From: JANYJZ01 sp964523395
Lineage (GTDB): Bacteria; Bacteroidota; Ignavibacteria; UBA10030; SZUA-254
Direction of reading: 5' to 3'
Length of the DNA stretch: 36,295 nucleotides
Assembly (NCBI GenBank): GCA_964523395.1
Contig: CAZFXS010000021.1
Location: 1 to 36,295 of the forward strand
The notes under the pieces were generated by a model that did no database searches, was not told where the DNA came from, and saw only the letters and a list, made by a program, of their open reading frames with translations. Position numbers and translations under genes: made by a program. Below, piece by piece: positions 1 to 8,450 of the stretch; positions within the stretch are counted from its first letter, which is position 1; each line of letters begins with the position of its first letter.

Positions 1-81
1 AATATATCACAACTAATTGCGAGACTCAACTTATTTTGTAACATAGTTACTTTATAGAGAAAGTACCAAAGAGAATCTTTC

Positions 82-98
82 GTCCCGCAAAGCGGGAC
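82..98. repeat. Perfect GC-rich palindrome
   Basis: The arms GTCCCGC (82-88) and GCGGGAC (92-98) are perfect reverse complements around a 3-base AAA loop. No T-run follows on either strand, so it is not a standard intrinsic terminator. It may be a copy of a dispersed REP-like palindrome, but that needs other copies in the genome to be shown. Confidence 0.6.
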
Positions 99-132
99 AA
101 CACTTGGCGTTAATGAATACAAACCTTCATCT

Positions 133-200
133 CTATGCAATTTCATCAGAAGTGATAATTCAAAATCTTGAATAGCCTGAATTTTGATGAAATTGCAAAG
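133..200. repeat. Long inverted repeat / hairpin
   Basis: TGCAATTTCATCA (136-148) is perfectly complementary to TGATGAAATTGCA (185-197). Pairing continues outwards with one mismatch to 133 and 200, and two or three more pairs are possible inwards. The 36-base interior holds a second small hairpin, ATTCAA (158-163) and TTGAAT (168-173) around a 4-base loop. The result is a nested hairpin in otherwise empty DNA. It could shape the 3' end of the capsule transcript, encode a small RNA, or be a miniature mobile element; the sequence does not decide. Confidence 0.6.
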
Positions 201-315
201 CTGGGATTAATAGTTGTCTATGTGTGCCATGTTGCAGCAGCAAATGGCAAGCGATTGCGATCTTGCTTTTCTCTATAACCATGAATAGTTGTATCAATAA
301 CCATAACAACGAAAA

Positions 316-2001
316 TTAATATTCCAATTGCATACGCAAAAAAGCTGCATGAGTGTTAGCCTCTGCCGTTTGTGTAACAAACGAAGTATGCTGATACTCG
401 TATCCACCTGAGATAATAAAATTATTGATAGGTTCGTAACTGGCACGGAGTTGCACAGATGTCGACTGGACCAGATTCCCATCCAGAAATACTGCCGTCG
501 CTCCATCGGTATCCCGATGCCCCTGCAACGGATTGCCGCCGACATTCTTAGTAACATCTCCGCCGGCAACAATATTTTCCCCATGCCTCATTCTCCGAAC
601 TGTGCACCACGTCCGCACCGATTTATCCGGACGATAACTTAATTGGGCAAACCATTCATCGGAGTTCGGATCAAGATGATGTCCAAGCGCGATATTGTTG
701 TGAGTGAAATTGTTGCCGTGCAACCGGTTACTGTAGACATACGGTTCAATGCGTGTATATTCAATAACGGCGTCGAGGTTTTCCATTCCACCAAGTTCGG
801 CAGCATACAGTCCGCCTTGCCACGCGAATTCATTCCCCCACCAGCCGGTACCCATCTTCGAGAAGTCGATATCATCAATAAACCAGGTACCATAAAGTTT
901 ATAATTCTCTGCCGGGAATATTTCCGCGTCAAAACTAAGAATTGCATTGTCCCTGTCGCGAAGAGAATGTTCCGCGGATTTATAGAAGTTCACAGGATTG
1001 AGATATCCAAATTCAGGAGAAAGCCTCTGATAAATAACCATTTCGGTTGCACCAGCTCTTAGTGCGTTAAACGCCGTAAATTCCAAGCGGTGCATTGCAA
1101 GATATTTATTGCTGTACATCGGTTCCGTAATCGGTATACCGGTAAATATTTCGGAATCACCAAGCAATGAACCATGAAGAAACATAAACTTAAGGGATTT
1201 ATACTGAGCATCGATTTTCAGAAAATCGAACAGAGGAGCATTGTCAGAAAGAAGTAACCTGTCAGAATAACCTGTACCGACAAGCGTGTACTCCCTGCCA
1301 AACTGTGCGTTGAACCAGCTGAGGTCGGCGCGAAGATATGCTTCGGTAAAATCAAAATAAGGTGAGTCCAAATCCTTAAACTTTACATTTCCTCTGAGAC
1401 GTTTATCCGTTAACGCATATTCCCTGTCTCCCCATAGCGTGCCGTTTGTTGCCTGGATATAGTATCCGAGTTTTTCTTTTACCGTACCGTGCGCACGGAA
1501 GCCGTGATTTTCAAACGTAATATGGAGATTATCACTGCCGGTATTTGCCTGACGGTATTCCAGTGTACCGATAAATTCAAGAAACAGCGAAGCAGTGCTA
1601 TCGGAATAATGAAACAGGTATTTTTCCTTATCCGAAAACAAATCTGAAAAAGGATCTCCGTTAAACAAACCCGAAACTGGTTCTTCCGGCGACTGCAGTT
1701 CATGCGCAAACTCAGTCCTGAACTTTGCGAGAAATCCCTGCTCAGCTTCTGAAAGTTTTTCTGCTCGCGAGGACACTTCTTGCAGTAAATGCGCAACTTC
1801 CCGGCGCGGTAGCGGTATCATTGTGTTACTATAAAGCGGAAGAACTCTTTTGACACCCATTCGATTTAAGAAATCATATACTTGATTATTGATTGGGACA
1901 TTTTCCACTTGCGCATATGTTTTACAAACCCCGATACTTAGCAGTAAACAAAGAGTGAATGTTTTAATCTCAAACCTCAAAACCCAAAACTCAAACCTCA
2001 T
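316..2001 (-). CDS. wzi: Capsule assembly Wzi family outer-membrane protein
   Basis: A 561-residue exported protein with an N-terminal hydrophobic segment (about residues 14-28) ending in a plausible AQ cleavage site at residues 30-31. The rest is rich in aromatic and alternating polar residues with repeated short beta segments such as RADLSWFNAQFGREY and ALRAGATEMVIYQR, as in the Wzi capsule-assembly family (an 18-strand outer-membrane barrel that binds capsule at the cell surface). The family is inferred from this pattern and from its place as last gene of a polysaccharide locus. The ATG directly follows the TAA of the sugar transferase and has AAAAGGA six bases upstream (2008-2014). The first residues are oddly aromatic (MRFEFWVLRFEIK) because they are encoded by a 7-base repeat array. 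Confidence 0.8.
   Translation of the reverse strand: MRFEFWVLRFEIKTFTLCLLLSIGVCKTYAQVENVPINNQVYDFLNRMGVKRVLPLYSNTMIPLPRREVAHLLQEVSSRAEKLSEAEQGFLAKFRTEFAHELQSPEEPVSGLFNGDPFSDLFSDKEKYLFHYSDSTASLFLEFIGTLEYRQANTGSDNLHITFENHGFRAHGTVKEKLGYYIQATNGTLWGDREYALTDKRLRGNVKFKDLDSPYFDFTEAYLRADLSWFNAQFGREYTLVGTGYSDRLLLSDNAPLFDFLKIDAQYKSLKFMFLHGSLLGDSEIFTGIPITEPMYSNKYLAMHRLEFTAFNALRAGATEMVIYQRLSPEFGYLNPVNFYKSAEHSLRDRDNAILSFDAEIFPAENYKLYGTWFIDDIDFSKMGTGWWGNEFAWQGGLYAAELGGMENLDAVIEYTRIEPYVYSNRLHGNNFTHNNIALGHHLDPNSDEWFAQLSYRPDKSVRTWCTVRRMRHGENIVAGGDVTKNVGGNPLQGHRDTDGATAVFLDGNLVQSTSVQLRASYEPINNFIISGGYEYQHTSFVTQTAEANTHAAFLRMQLEY
1972..1999 (-). repeat. Heptad (7-base) repeat array at the start of wzi
   Basis: On the minus strand the units GAGGTTT, GAGTTTT, GGGTTTT and GAGGTTT follow each other without gaps, and a fifth degenerate unit (GAGATTA) extends to 1965. 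The consensus is close to GAGKTTT. The array begins inside the wzi start codon and is translated, giving the 7-residue-periodic sequence RFEFWVL, RFEI. It is too regular to be ordinary coding sequence. Confidence 0.75.
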
Positions 2002-3390
2002 TTAGTGTCCTTTTCCCAATAACACAACCGCAATCGTATTGAATAAAATCTTCAAATCCATGCGAATCGAAATATTCTCAATATAATAGAGATCGTAGTC
2101 CACCTTTTTCCTCACATCATCAATATTTTCATCGTATTTATGCTTCACTTGCGCCCAACCTGTGATACCGGGGCGTACTTTTAATCTGCGCTTGTACAGA
2201 GGAATTTCTATTGATAATTGTTCAACAAAGAACGGACGCTCGGGCCGCGGACCGACAAGGCTCATTTCGCCATCAAGAACGTTAATAAACTGCGGAACCT
2301 CGTCGATGCGGAGACGCCTGAGCCATTTTCCCACACGGGTTACGCGCGGATCCTGTTTATTTGCCCATACAGGGCCGGATTCCTTTTCGGCATCTACATA
2401 CATTGAACGGAATTTGATAACGTTAAAACGCTGCTCATCTTTTCCAACACGTTCCTGCGTGTAGAACACCGGACCACGTGAATCAAGTTTGATCAGAAGT
2501 GCCGCAAGAAGCCAAAACGGAAATCCGACAGCAAGGATCAGAAATGAAACAACGATGTCAATCGCCCGCTTGAGAAACCGTTCCCATGGCTGCATCAACT
2601 GCGGCATAATTTCAATTAAGGGGAAACCGTAAATCTGATTTGTCCTTGCCTGCCCGCTGATAATATCGTAAAGGTCTGGAATAATTTTCAAACTAACTTC
2701 GTGAGAATTGCAGGAAGCCACTACCGAGAGAAGACGATCATGCTCAGTTGAGTCCAGCGCAATAAGTACATCCTTGACGTTGTGTCTATCAATAATTTCT
2801 GGAAGGTCTTTTACTGTTCCAACAACAGGCACATCCTTGTACGGCGTGGCGCTCAGTTGTTCGCTTACCGGCACAAAGCCAACAATGCGGTATCCAAGTG
2901 CGGGATAAAGTCGGATCGCATCGTATAACTCACGTGCTTTCTTCTCCCAACCGACAATGAGCGCGTTATGGAGTCCAATACCTGCGATCAAAAGTCTGCG
3001 CTGGAACGTATGTTGCAGCATTCTTCCTCCGCCAACAAACAAAATCATCACTGCGCAATAGACTGCTATAAGAAACCTCGTTTGCAGTGGTGAGCCGACA
3101 CCGCGATCATCAAAAAAAATTAGGAAGAATAGCAGGAGTACTCCGAAAATAACTGCCTTAATAATCAGCGCTAGCTCATCGAATCTGGATTTAGCATACC
3201 AAGAGCGATACAATCCGAAAAGAAAGAAAATAAACATCCAAAAAAAGCAGATAGCGAGCATGGGGATAAAATAGTCAGGCTCCATGACGTAGGATAAGAT
3301 CCCGCTTCGTATCCGGAACCAGTAATAGACAGACCAGGCGAGGTTGATGGTGAGGAAGTCAATTATATACGTAACTAGTTTGTCTCGCAT
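2002..3390 (-). CDS. Exopolysaccharide polyprenyl glycosylphosphotransferase (WbaP/WcaJ type)
   Basis: A 462-residue inner-membrane enzyme that should start repeat-unit synthesis by transferring a sugar-1-phosphate onto undecaprenyl phosphate. Four hydrophobic segments lie within the first 125 residues, followed by a soluble CoA-binding-like domain (about 135-260). The catalytic bacterial sugar transferase domain runs from about residue 274 to the end. It begins with a membrane re-entrant helix (KRAIDIVVSFLIL) and contains KFRSM (326-330), the Asp-Glu pair in LRIDEVPQ (363-364), VGPRPE (379-384) and PGITGWAQV (407-415), all hallmarks of the family. Full length. It ends immediately before wzi and starts five bases from the end of a family 2 glycosyltransferase. 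The donor sugar (glucose, galactose or another) cannot be read from sequence. Confidence 0.93.
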   Translation of the reverse strand: MRDKLVTYIIDFLTINLAWSVYYWFRIRSGILSYVMEPDYFIPMLAICFFWMFIFFLFGLYRSWYAKSRFDELALIIKAVIFGVLLLFFLIFFDDRGVGSPLQTRFLIAVYCAVMILFVGGGRMLQHTFQRRLLIAGIGLHNALIVGWEKKARELYDAIRLYPALGYRIVGFVPVSEQLSATPYKDVPVVGTVKDLPEIIDRHNVKDVLIALDSTEHDRLLSVVASCNSHEVSLKIIPDLYDIISGQARTNQIYGFPLIEIMPQLMQPWERFLKRAIDIVVSFLILAVGFPFWLLAALLIKLDSRGPVFYTQERVGKDEQRFNVIKFRSMYVDAEKESGPVWANKQDPRVTRVGKWLRRLRIDEVPQFINVLDGEMSLVGPRPERPFFVEQLSIEIPLYKRRLKVRPGITGWAQVKHKYDENIDDVRKKVDYDLYYIENISIRMDLKILFNTIAVVLLGKGH

Positions 3391-3394
3391 TTAT

Positions 3395-4546
3395 CTAACG
3401 AACAACCTCCCAAGTTGGTCGCTGGTTAGAAAAAAGAAATTTGAAAAAACCAACAAATAGTGCAGCATTCATCGCGACGAAGTAGTACGGAAGACCTAAT
3501 AATCCTGCTTTTAACTTCATTGAATCAAGGATGAAACCCAACACACTGGACGCATAAAACGCTAACTGTAATAGCAGGATTACGGACATAAACGGTGATG
3601 TGAACGATAGGATAATATTCAATAGAAAAATAAGGATCAGGAGAAAAGGGACAGACCACCGTATGATCTTATGAGACCAGAGCGCAAAAGCAACAAACCC
3701 GTATTTTGGGTGCAATAATTCAGAGAACTCTGATATACCATAAAAATTCCCGGTACTTATCCGAACCTTTCTTTTAAATTCGCCACTTACAGAATTTGAG
3801 AGATTTTCATATGCAACTGCCTTAGGCTCATAGTAATTTCTAAATCCCCTTTTGATAATATTCATGGGAATCAGAAAATCATCTGCAACCATTTTGTTGG
3901 TAGGCAATAAATTAAATAAGGTTTTCCTGATTGCGTACACAGCACCTGTTCCCCCCAAAGTGGTCTGTATCCTGCTTTCATATAATTTTATGATATTCTC
4001 GTAATTCCAGTAAGATGCTTCCCCAACACTTCCGACTGTTTTCAAATCTGAGTGTAAGAGTAATTCCCCGCAGACGGCTCCAACAGTTGCGTCATAAAAA
4101 GGCCTAACCAATGAATGCACAGTCGATCGTTCATAAAAAGTATTTGCATCCGAAAGAACTATGATTTCTCCTTTTGCCTCGCTGATCAAATCATTAAGCA
4201 CCGCTGCTTTTCCACGCCTCACTTGAAAAAACCGCGTCTTGATTCGAACATCAGTAAGCGACTTGAGTTTCTCGTTGGTTGCGTCATCTGAACCATCTGA
4301 GCCGATTAGTATCTCGATCAGGTCGGGTGGGTAATTGAGGGATTTTAGATTATTGATTCTTTCCTCAATATGTTCTTCTTCATTGTATACGGATATGACT
4401 ACGGATACAAAGGGCAATTTATCAGCTGCGTCATAGACAATTTTATTCTGCTTCGAAGAAGACCAAATAATCAAAATCAACGGATACACGATATACGTAT
4501 ACCCAACAAGGGTAATACACAACAAAAAAATTATTTCCAGAATCAA
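3395..4546 (-). CDS. Membrane-associated glycosyltransferase, family 2
   Basis: A 383-residue GT-A fold glycosyltransferase. An N-terminal membrane helix (3-28) precedes the catalytic domain. SVVISVYNEEEHIEERI (48-64) and GSDGSDD (82-88) form the nucleotide-sugar site, SDAN (132-135) is the DXD-like metal-binding motif, and ADDF (221-224) supplies the probable catalytic acidic pair, followed by RKVRISTGN. Three or more hydrophobic segments close the C-terminus. This layout matches processive or membrane-bound GT2 enzymes of the EpsO/BcsA-like type and suggests it adds a sugar to the lipid-linked repeat unit at the inner face of the membrane. The substrate is not predictable. Confidence 0.88.
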   Translation of the reverse strand: MILEIIFLLCITLVGYTYIVYPLILIIWSSSKQNKIVYDAADKLPFVSVVISVYNEEEHIEERINNLKSLNYPPDLIEILIGSDGSDDATNEKLKSLTDVRIKTRFFQVRRGKAAVLNDLISEAKGEIIVLSDANTFYERSTVHSLVRPFYDATVGAVCGELLLHSDLKTVGSVGEASYWNYENIIKLYESRIQTTLGGTGAVYAIRKTLFNLLPTNKMVADDFLIPMNIIKRGFRNYYEPKAVAYENLSNSVSGEFKRKVRISTGNFYGISEFSELLHPKYGFVAFALWSHKIIRWSVPFLLILIFLLNIILSFTSPFMSVILLLQLAFYASSVLGFILDSMKLKAGLLGLPYYFVAMNAALFVGFFKFLFSNQRPTWEVVR

Positions 4547-4591
4547 ATTCTCACTTTCTTACCAAAGAATATCACGCACCAAATAAGAACG

Positions 4592-5746
4592 TTAACGCAA
4601 CATGTCCGTATATAACTCAATTAACCTTTCCTCCATGATATCCCAGTTATATTTTTTCACGAAGGCGTTAAAACCGTTACTACCAAGGTATTCTCTAAAA
4701 GTGGGTTCATCTCGTAAGCGCACCAAGGCTTCTTTCAGCATCTGCTTATCACCATACGGTACGAGTAAACCGCATTGTTCTTCATAAATAACCTTCGCCA
4801 TTGCGGTTTCCTTATTTGTAATGACGGGCTTTCTCACTGACATCGCCTCGTATATCTTATTGGAGCTTGCCATCCTGTTGATGGGAAGCGATGGATCATA
4901 AAGCGCAAGAATTACATCACATTCTGCAAGTAATTGAAGGGAATCCTCATACGCAACTTTACCAAGATATTGTATCCTTTTTTGAGAATCAAGAAATTCA
5001 CGATCAATTTCTCGGGGAATCCAACCAGCGAATTTAGCTTCAATACGATCAACCTCCTGAAGGGCGGCTGCAATCACACGAAGCCCGCGATGTTCATGAA
5101 TAACTCCGGCATAGCAAACCAAGAGACAATCGGTTTGTCTAATAGAATTCACCTCGTAACTGAGTCGGGGTGGAACATTCATAATAACATGGACAGACTG
5201 CGCATCCGGGTGGTTGAGTAACCTCCGCCGGTTCTCATCGGTCACAATCACAGTATCAGCCAAGAGCATCAGGGACTGATCTATCGTCCGGATAAGGGTA
5301 CGCAATACCATAGGAACATTGCTTAGCTTGTCGGCAAAGTTGTCAAAGATATCATACACAACCTTCGTAGGGGTCAACATTTTTATAAACAATGCCGGGA
5401 CAAGAGCATCCAAATCGCAGGCATGAATGACATTCGGTCGGATTTTTATCATTTGGATAATTGCGCGAATCCAAAATAGCGGAAGGATGATTAAAAGTAG
5501 TTTGCTGCCGTAAAGGCCCGGGATTCTCGTACGGGCGTACGGAACATTATTAATTACTTCTCTCCTAGGGTATTCTGATTTCCGGTCCCACCCAAATACA
5601 AAAACGGAAAAGCCATTTTTTTTAAGACTGTTAGTTTCTTTTTGAATACGAGGATCAAAAACGCAGGCATCAGTCCTCAAAAACAATATTATTCCTTTTA
5701 CCTCATTACTGACAATTCCCCTGGAATCAAAGTGCACAGTTGCCAT
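4592..5746 (-). CDS. Glycosyltransferase, family 4-like (GT-B)
   Basis: A 384-residue soluble or peripheral GT-B enzyme. The opening strand IILFLRTDACVFDPRIQKE (19-37) is typical of family 4 transferases whose N-terminal domain binds the acceptor. HACDLDALVPA (108-118) follows in the N-terminal domain. The C-terminal donor-binding domain shows YAGVIHEHRG (212-221) and NKIYEAMSVRKPVI (296-309), the E-containing nucleotide-sugar motif, then CGLLVPYGD. The start region lacks a clear ribosome binding site and the first 15 residues are weakly conserved in type, so the exact start is uncertain. It lies nine bases from the preceding family 2 gene and is probably cotranscribed. It should add one sugar of the repeat unit. 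Confidence 0.87.
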   Translation of the reverse strand: MATVHFDSRGIVSNEVKGIILFLRTDACVFDPRIQKETNSLKKNGFSVFVFGWDRKSEYPRREVINNVPYARTRIPGLYGSKLLLIILPLFWIRAIIQMIKIRPNVIHACDLDALVPALFIKMLTPTKVVYDIFDNFADKLSNVPMVLRTLIRTIDQSLMLLADTVIVTDENRRRLLNHPDAQSVHVIMNVPPRLSYEVNSIRQTDCLLVCYAGVIHEHRGLRVIAAALQEVDRIEAKFAGWIPREIDREFLDSQKRIQYLGKVAYEDSLQLLAECDVILALYDPSLPINRMASSNKIYEAMSVRKPVITNKETAMAKVIYEEQCGLLVPYGDKQMLKEALVRLRDEPTFREYLGSNGFNAFVKKYNWDIMEERLIELYTDMLR

Positions 5747-5755
5747 TAGTTGTCA

Positions 5756-6787
5756 TTATATTTTTTTGAAGCTAACGAACCCTGAAACATACCCTGTAAC
5801 GTAAACAATATCAGAAAAATGTTTTAGAGGAACGATAACTGGAAATTTAATAATATTACTTATCCTAAATGATGTAATTCCATACTTACTAAATACTAAT
5901 ATCCACCACCAAGCAATAAGAACAACTATAAACATTATGTTAGTTTTCAATGTTACAAGTATTAGCAACAAAGTGATTAATATTTTTGCCAAATTGTAAA
6001 ATACATTTTTAACCAGGTGCCTGTTCACGCCATCACCGAATCCATAGTTATAAACCAACCTTCCGAATGAATAAAGTGAAGCCGGCATTCGCCAATAGAC
6101 TACTGCACTTGATACCATCTCAAGTTTGCATTGAGCCTCTCGAAGTCGAAGCACAAATTCCGTATCCTCCCCAGTAATGGATTTTTCAGGATACCCTCCA
6201 ACTTCCAACCAAATCGATTTTCGAAAAGCGAGTGACCGCGATGATGGTATGAAATCTTTTTTCGAAATCGACTCAGGGGGTATGACCCAAAAAGATGCAA
6301 TACAGTTTTCAAAAAGTGAACGTGCATCAGGCAAATACCACCCACCCACCGCATCAATACTTGGATTACTTAGCAACGGGTAGGTAATTCGTTCTAGCCA
6401 ATACTCATCAAAAATGCAACCTGCATCCGCACAAGCTATAATTTCATTCGACGCTGCTTTAATGGCAACATTCCTCCCTTTTGCTACAGGCCCGTAACTA
6501 ACACTACGATTGCACGAGGAATCGACGATCAACTTTAAACGCTTTTGATATTCTGTTTTTTCAACAAGTTGAGAAATAATTTGAGGTGTTCCGTCTGTCG
6601 ATCCGCCGTCAACTATGACAACCTCGCCAGGCAAAGATTTCATCGAAAGAAGTGAGCGAATAAAACTATGAATTTCTTTAGACTCATTGTATACCGTACA
6701 GATTAAAGATACATTTGAAATAATAGGTTGATTTTTAACCTGCAAGTTGCCCTCAATATCTCCGTAATATTCACTGGTACTTCGCAT
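5756..6787 (-). CDS. Glycosyltransferase, family 2
   Basis: A 343-residue GT-A transferase. The catalytic domain carries VSLICTVYNESKEI (26-39), VDGGSTDGT (59-67), ADAGC (120-124, the DXG/DXD metal motif) and GEDTEFVLRLR (206-216) with the acidic pair. At least two hydrophobic helices occur near residues 260-300, so the protein is probably anchored to the inner membrane. The gene lies in the most AT-rich part of the capsule block. A 7-base inverted repeat (GTTTAAT 6805-6811 and ATTAAAC 6822-6828) lies just before its start but has no terminator tail on this strand. It should add a sugar to the lipid-linked repeat unit; substrate unknown. Confidence 0.87.
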   Translation of the reverse strand: MRSTSEYYGDIEGNLQVKNQPIISNVSLICTVYNESKEIHSFIRSLLSMKSLPGEVVIVDGGSTDGTPQIISQLVEKTEYQKRLKLIVDSSCNRSVSYGPVAKGRNVAIKAASNEIIACADAGCIFDEYWLERITYPLLSNPSIDAVGGWYLPDARSLFENCIASFWVIPPESISKKDFIPSSRSLAFRKSIWLEVGGYPEKSITGEDTEFVLRLREAQCKLEMVSSAVVYWRMPASLYSFGRLVYNYGFGDGVNRHLVKNVFYNLAKILITLLLILVTLKTNIMFIVVLIAWWWILVFSKYGITSFRISNIIKFPVIVPLKHFSDIVYVTGYVSGFVSFKKI

Positions 6788-6835
6788 GTTCTGGATAGCC
6801 GCTTGTTTAATTTTTTTGAATATTAAACTTATCTT

Positions 6836-7777
6836 TTATAAGGAGGTTTTGTTGAGCTTTAGAAACAACTTCTTGAAGACGTTTGCATGAATTCTGGAAC
6901 TGAACGTTCGTCCTACAAGTGCCAGCAAAATCGTTTTTTCTATTAAAGATAGAAAGATGATCGACCGTATAAGGAGATAAAAGGAATGTGAATAGTACTT
7001 TCTAAAGTAAATCAATTTACTTCTGTAATAGTGATGAATAGAGTATTCAGTAAACGATTTTTGGCCTGAACTTCTTTCACCATAGTGAATTATCTTAGCA
7101 CGAGGATAATAGACAACCCGCAAAGATTGGCTTTTCAACCTTCGGCAAAGGTCCAGTTCTTCTGAATACATTTCAAAAGCTGGATCAAACAACTGGCCGC
7201 AAGGAAGCTTGTGCCTATTTATGACAAGACACGCACCCTTAATGACATCACAATCTTGGATCATGTTATTGTCTGTCTTATACAAATATGCATCTTTTTG
7301 TAAAAAAATATGCTCTTTAAGCATACTTGATAATTTGGGGAACTGGAAGAAACAAGGCTGGTAAAGACCGAACTCATCTAGTAGCATGGGACCTAAAATA
7401 CCTATATCATCATTTTCATAAGCTACATCAATTAAGTCCATCAAACTATCATCTATCAGCTTTGTATCAGGGTTAATCAACACTAATACATCATACTGGG
7501 TTTTGTTAAAGAGATAGTTGTTGGCCCGGACAAATCCGATATTCTCTTGAAGAGAAAAAATATTCGTTCCCTCAGATTTGATTGAAAGTAATTTTGTGTG
7601 TTCATCAACACTAACCGAATTATCAAACAAAAGTATTTCATACTTATAATCATGGACGAACGTGTGTATACTGTTAACTAAATTAATAACTAATTCAGAG
7701 GTAAAATAATTTACTACAAGAAAGGAAATTCCCCTAGATCTTCTTGAAACTTGTATATTAGATGAGTCAGAATTCAT
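6836..7777 (-). CDS. Glycosyltransferase, family 2 (rhamnosyltransferase-like)
   Basis: A GT-A enzyme of about 313 residues from the ATG at 7777. An in-frame ATG at 7843 would give 335 residues but overlap the upstream methyltransferase by 77 bases, while 7777 overlaps it by only 11; neither has a convincing ribosome binding site. Motifs are GISFLVVNYFTSELV near the start, LLFDNSVS, LINPDTKL (the DXD motif) and EELDLCRRLK. These match the WcaA/RfbF-like branch that includes many rhamnosyltransferases. The C-terminus has a hydrophobic stretch. The rhamnosyl assignment is only family resemblance; dTDP-rhamnose genes other than rfbB are not in the window. Confidence 0.85.
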   Translation of the reverse strand: MNSDSSNIQVSRRSRGISFLVVNYFTSELVINLVNSIHTFVHDYKYEILLFDNSVSVDEHTKLLSIKSEGTNIFSLQENIGFVRANNYLFNKTQYDVLVLINPDTKLIDDSLMDLIDVAYENDDIGILGPMLLDEFGLYQPCFFQFPKLSSMLKEHIFLQKDAYLYKTDNNMIQDCDVIKGACLVINRHKLPCGQLFDPAFEMYSEELDLCRRLKSQSLRVVYYPRAKIIHYGERSSGQKSFTEYSIHHYYRSKLIYFRKYYSHSFYLLIRSIIFLSLIEKTILLALVGRTFSSRIHANVFKKLFLKLNKTSL

Positions 7778-8450
7778 TTCTTGGAGATTTATCTTTCGTA
7801 TCAAATCTATTTTTCCTTGCAACGATAATGAATTGAAAAACATTTATATCTTGGAATCGATGAGAAAGAGAAAATAATCGATCAATAATTTTTTTCCATC
7901 CGTTTTTCGGTCTATATCTTATTGGAACACACGATATGATCGAATAATTCTTTGACTCAAACATAGATCGCATTGTCTTTAGTGTGAAAAATCGAATATG
8001 CGTCTGGTCCATAATACCTTCTTGCTCATAACTCCAATCTCCTTGAAGAATCAACTGTTTCAAAACGTAATAGTATCGCACATTAGGAATGGAGGCGATA
8101 ACTACCCCATCATTCACTAAAAGGTCATGAGAAATCTCGACCATTTTCCATGGATTAACAAGGTGTTCTAGAACATCGGCAAAAATTATACAATCGAACA
8201 TTTTCCCAGATGCAAGAATCAAAGGAAAGATAGATTCTACGTCACCGATATGGACTTTATCATAATATGATCCAGGAATTATATCCTGAACAACCTCTAT
8301 ACCCTCAATATACAGTGCATTATTTTTATTACGCAGTGCTCTTCCCAACATTCCACTACCACAGCCAACATCCAAAATTCTCTTTGCAGAAGAGGGAATA
8401 AGTGTAATCAACTCTGTTCTTTCATGTTCATAATACTCTTTACTCTTCAT
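7767..8450 (-). CDS. Class I SAM-dependent methyltransferase
   Basis: A 227-residue methyltransferase. ILDVGCGSG (25-33) is motif I, the S-adenosylmethionine binding loop. It is followed by an acidic residue at the end of the next strand (GIEVVQ), IIFADVLEHLVNP (the EHL motif of the Methyltransf_11 fold) and a late strand near VVIASIPNVRYY. The ATG at 8450 is preferred over one at 8480 because it has AAAGGTGA seven bases upstream and forms an ATGA overlap with the flippase stop. In this setting it probably methylates a sugar of the surface polysaccharide or caps the chain, but its true substrate is unknown. Confidence 0.87.
   Translation of the reverse strand: MKSKEYYEHERTELITLIPSSAKRILDVGCGSGMLGRALRNKNNALYIEGIEVVQDIIPGSYYDKVHIGDVESIFPLILASGKMFDCIIFADVLEHLVNPWKMVEISHDLLVNDGVVIASIPNVRYYYVLKQLILQGDWSYEQEGIMDQTHIRFFTLKTMRSMFESKNYSIISCVPIRYRPKNGWKKIIDRLFSLSHRFQDINVFQFIIVARKNRFDTKDKSPRNEF

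Larger units (their letters stand above)
1..315. other. Non-coding region downstream of wzi
   Basis: No open frame of useful length and no recognisable gene is seen here. The stretch follows the wzi stop codon and contains three inverted repeats: a small one at 38-50 (GTAAC, 3-base gap, GTTAC), a GC-rich palindrome at 82-98 and a long hairpin at 133-200, the last two listed separately. The octamer ATAACCAT occurs twice close to the end of wzi. No T-tailed hairpin typical of an intrinsic terminator for wzi was recognised, so where the capsule transcript ends is unclear. Confidence 0.6.

Noticed and set aside
643..1062. Plus-strand frame of 139 residues
   Set aside because: It lies inside wzi on the other strand and has no domain, signal peptide or ribosome site of note.
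1972..1999. Telomere-like repeat
   Set aside because: The GAGGTTT/GGGTTTT units look telomeric, but there are only four or five, inside a gene of a bacterial operon.
6805..6828. Terminator between two glycosyltransferase genes
   Set aside because: The 7-base inverted repeat has its T/A run in the loop and no T-tail on the minus strand.
7778..7843. Longer N-terminus of the rhamnosyltransferase-like gene
   Set aside because: It would overlap the methyltransferase by 77 bases, and the extra 22 residues do not belong to the catalytic fold.
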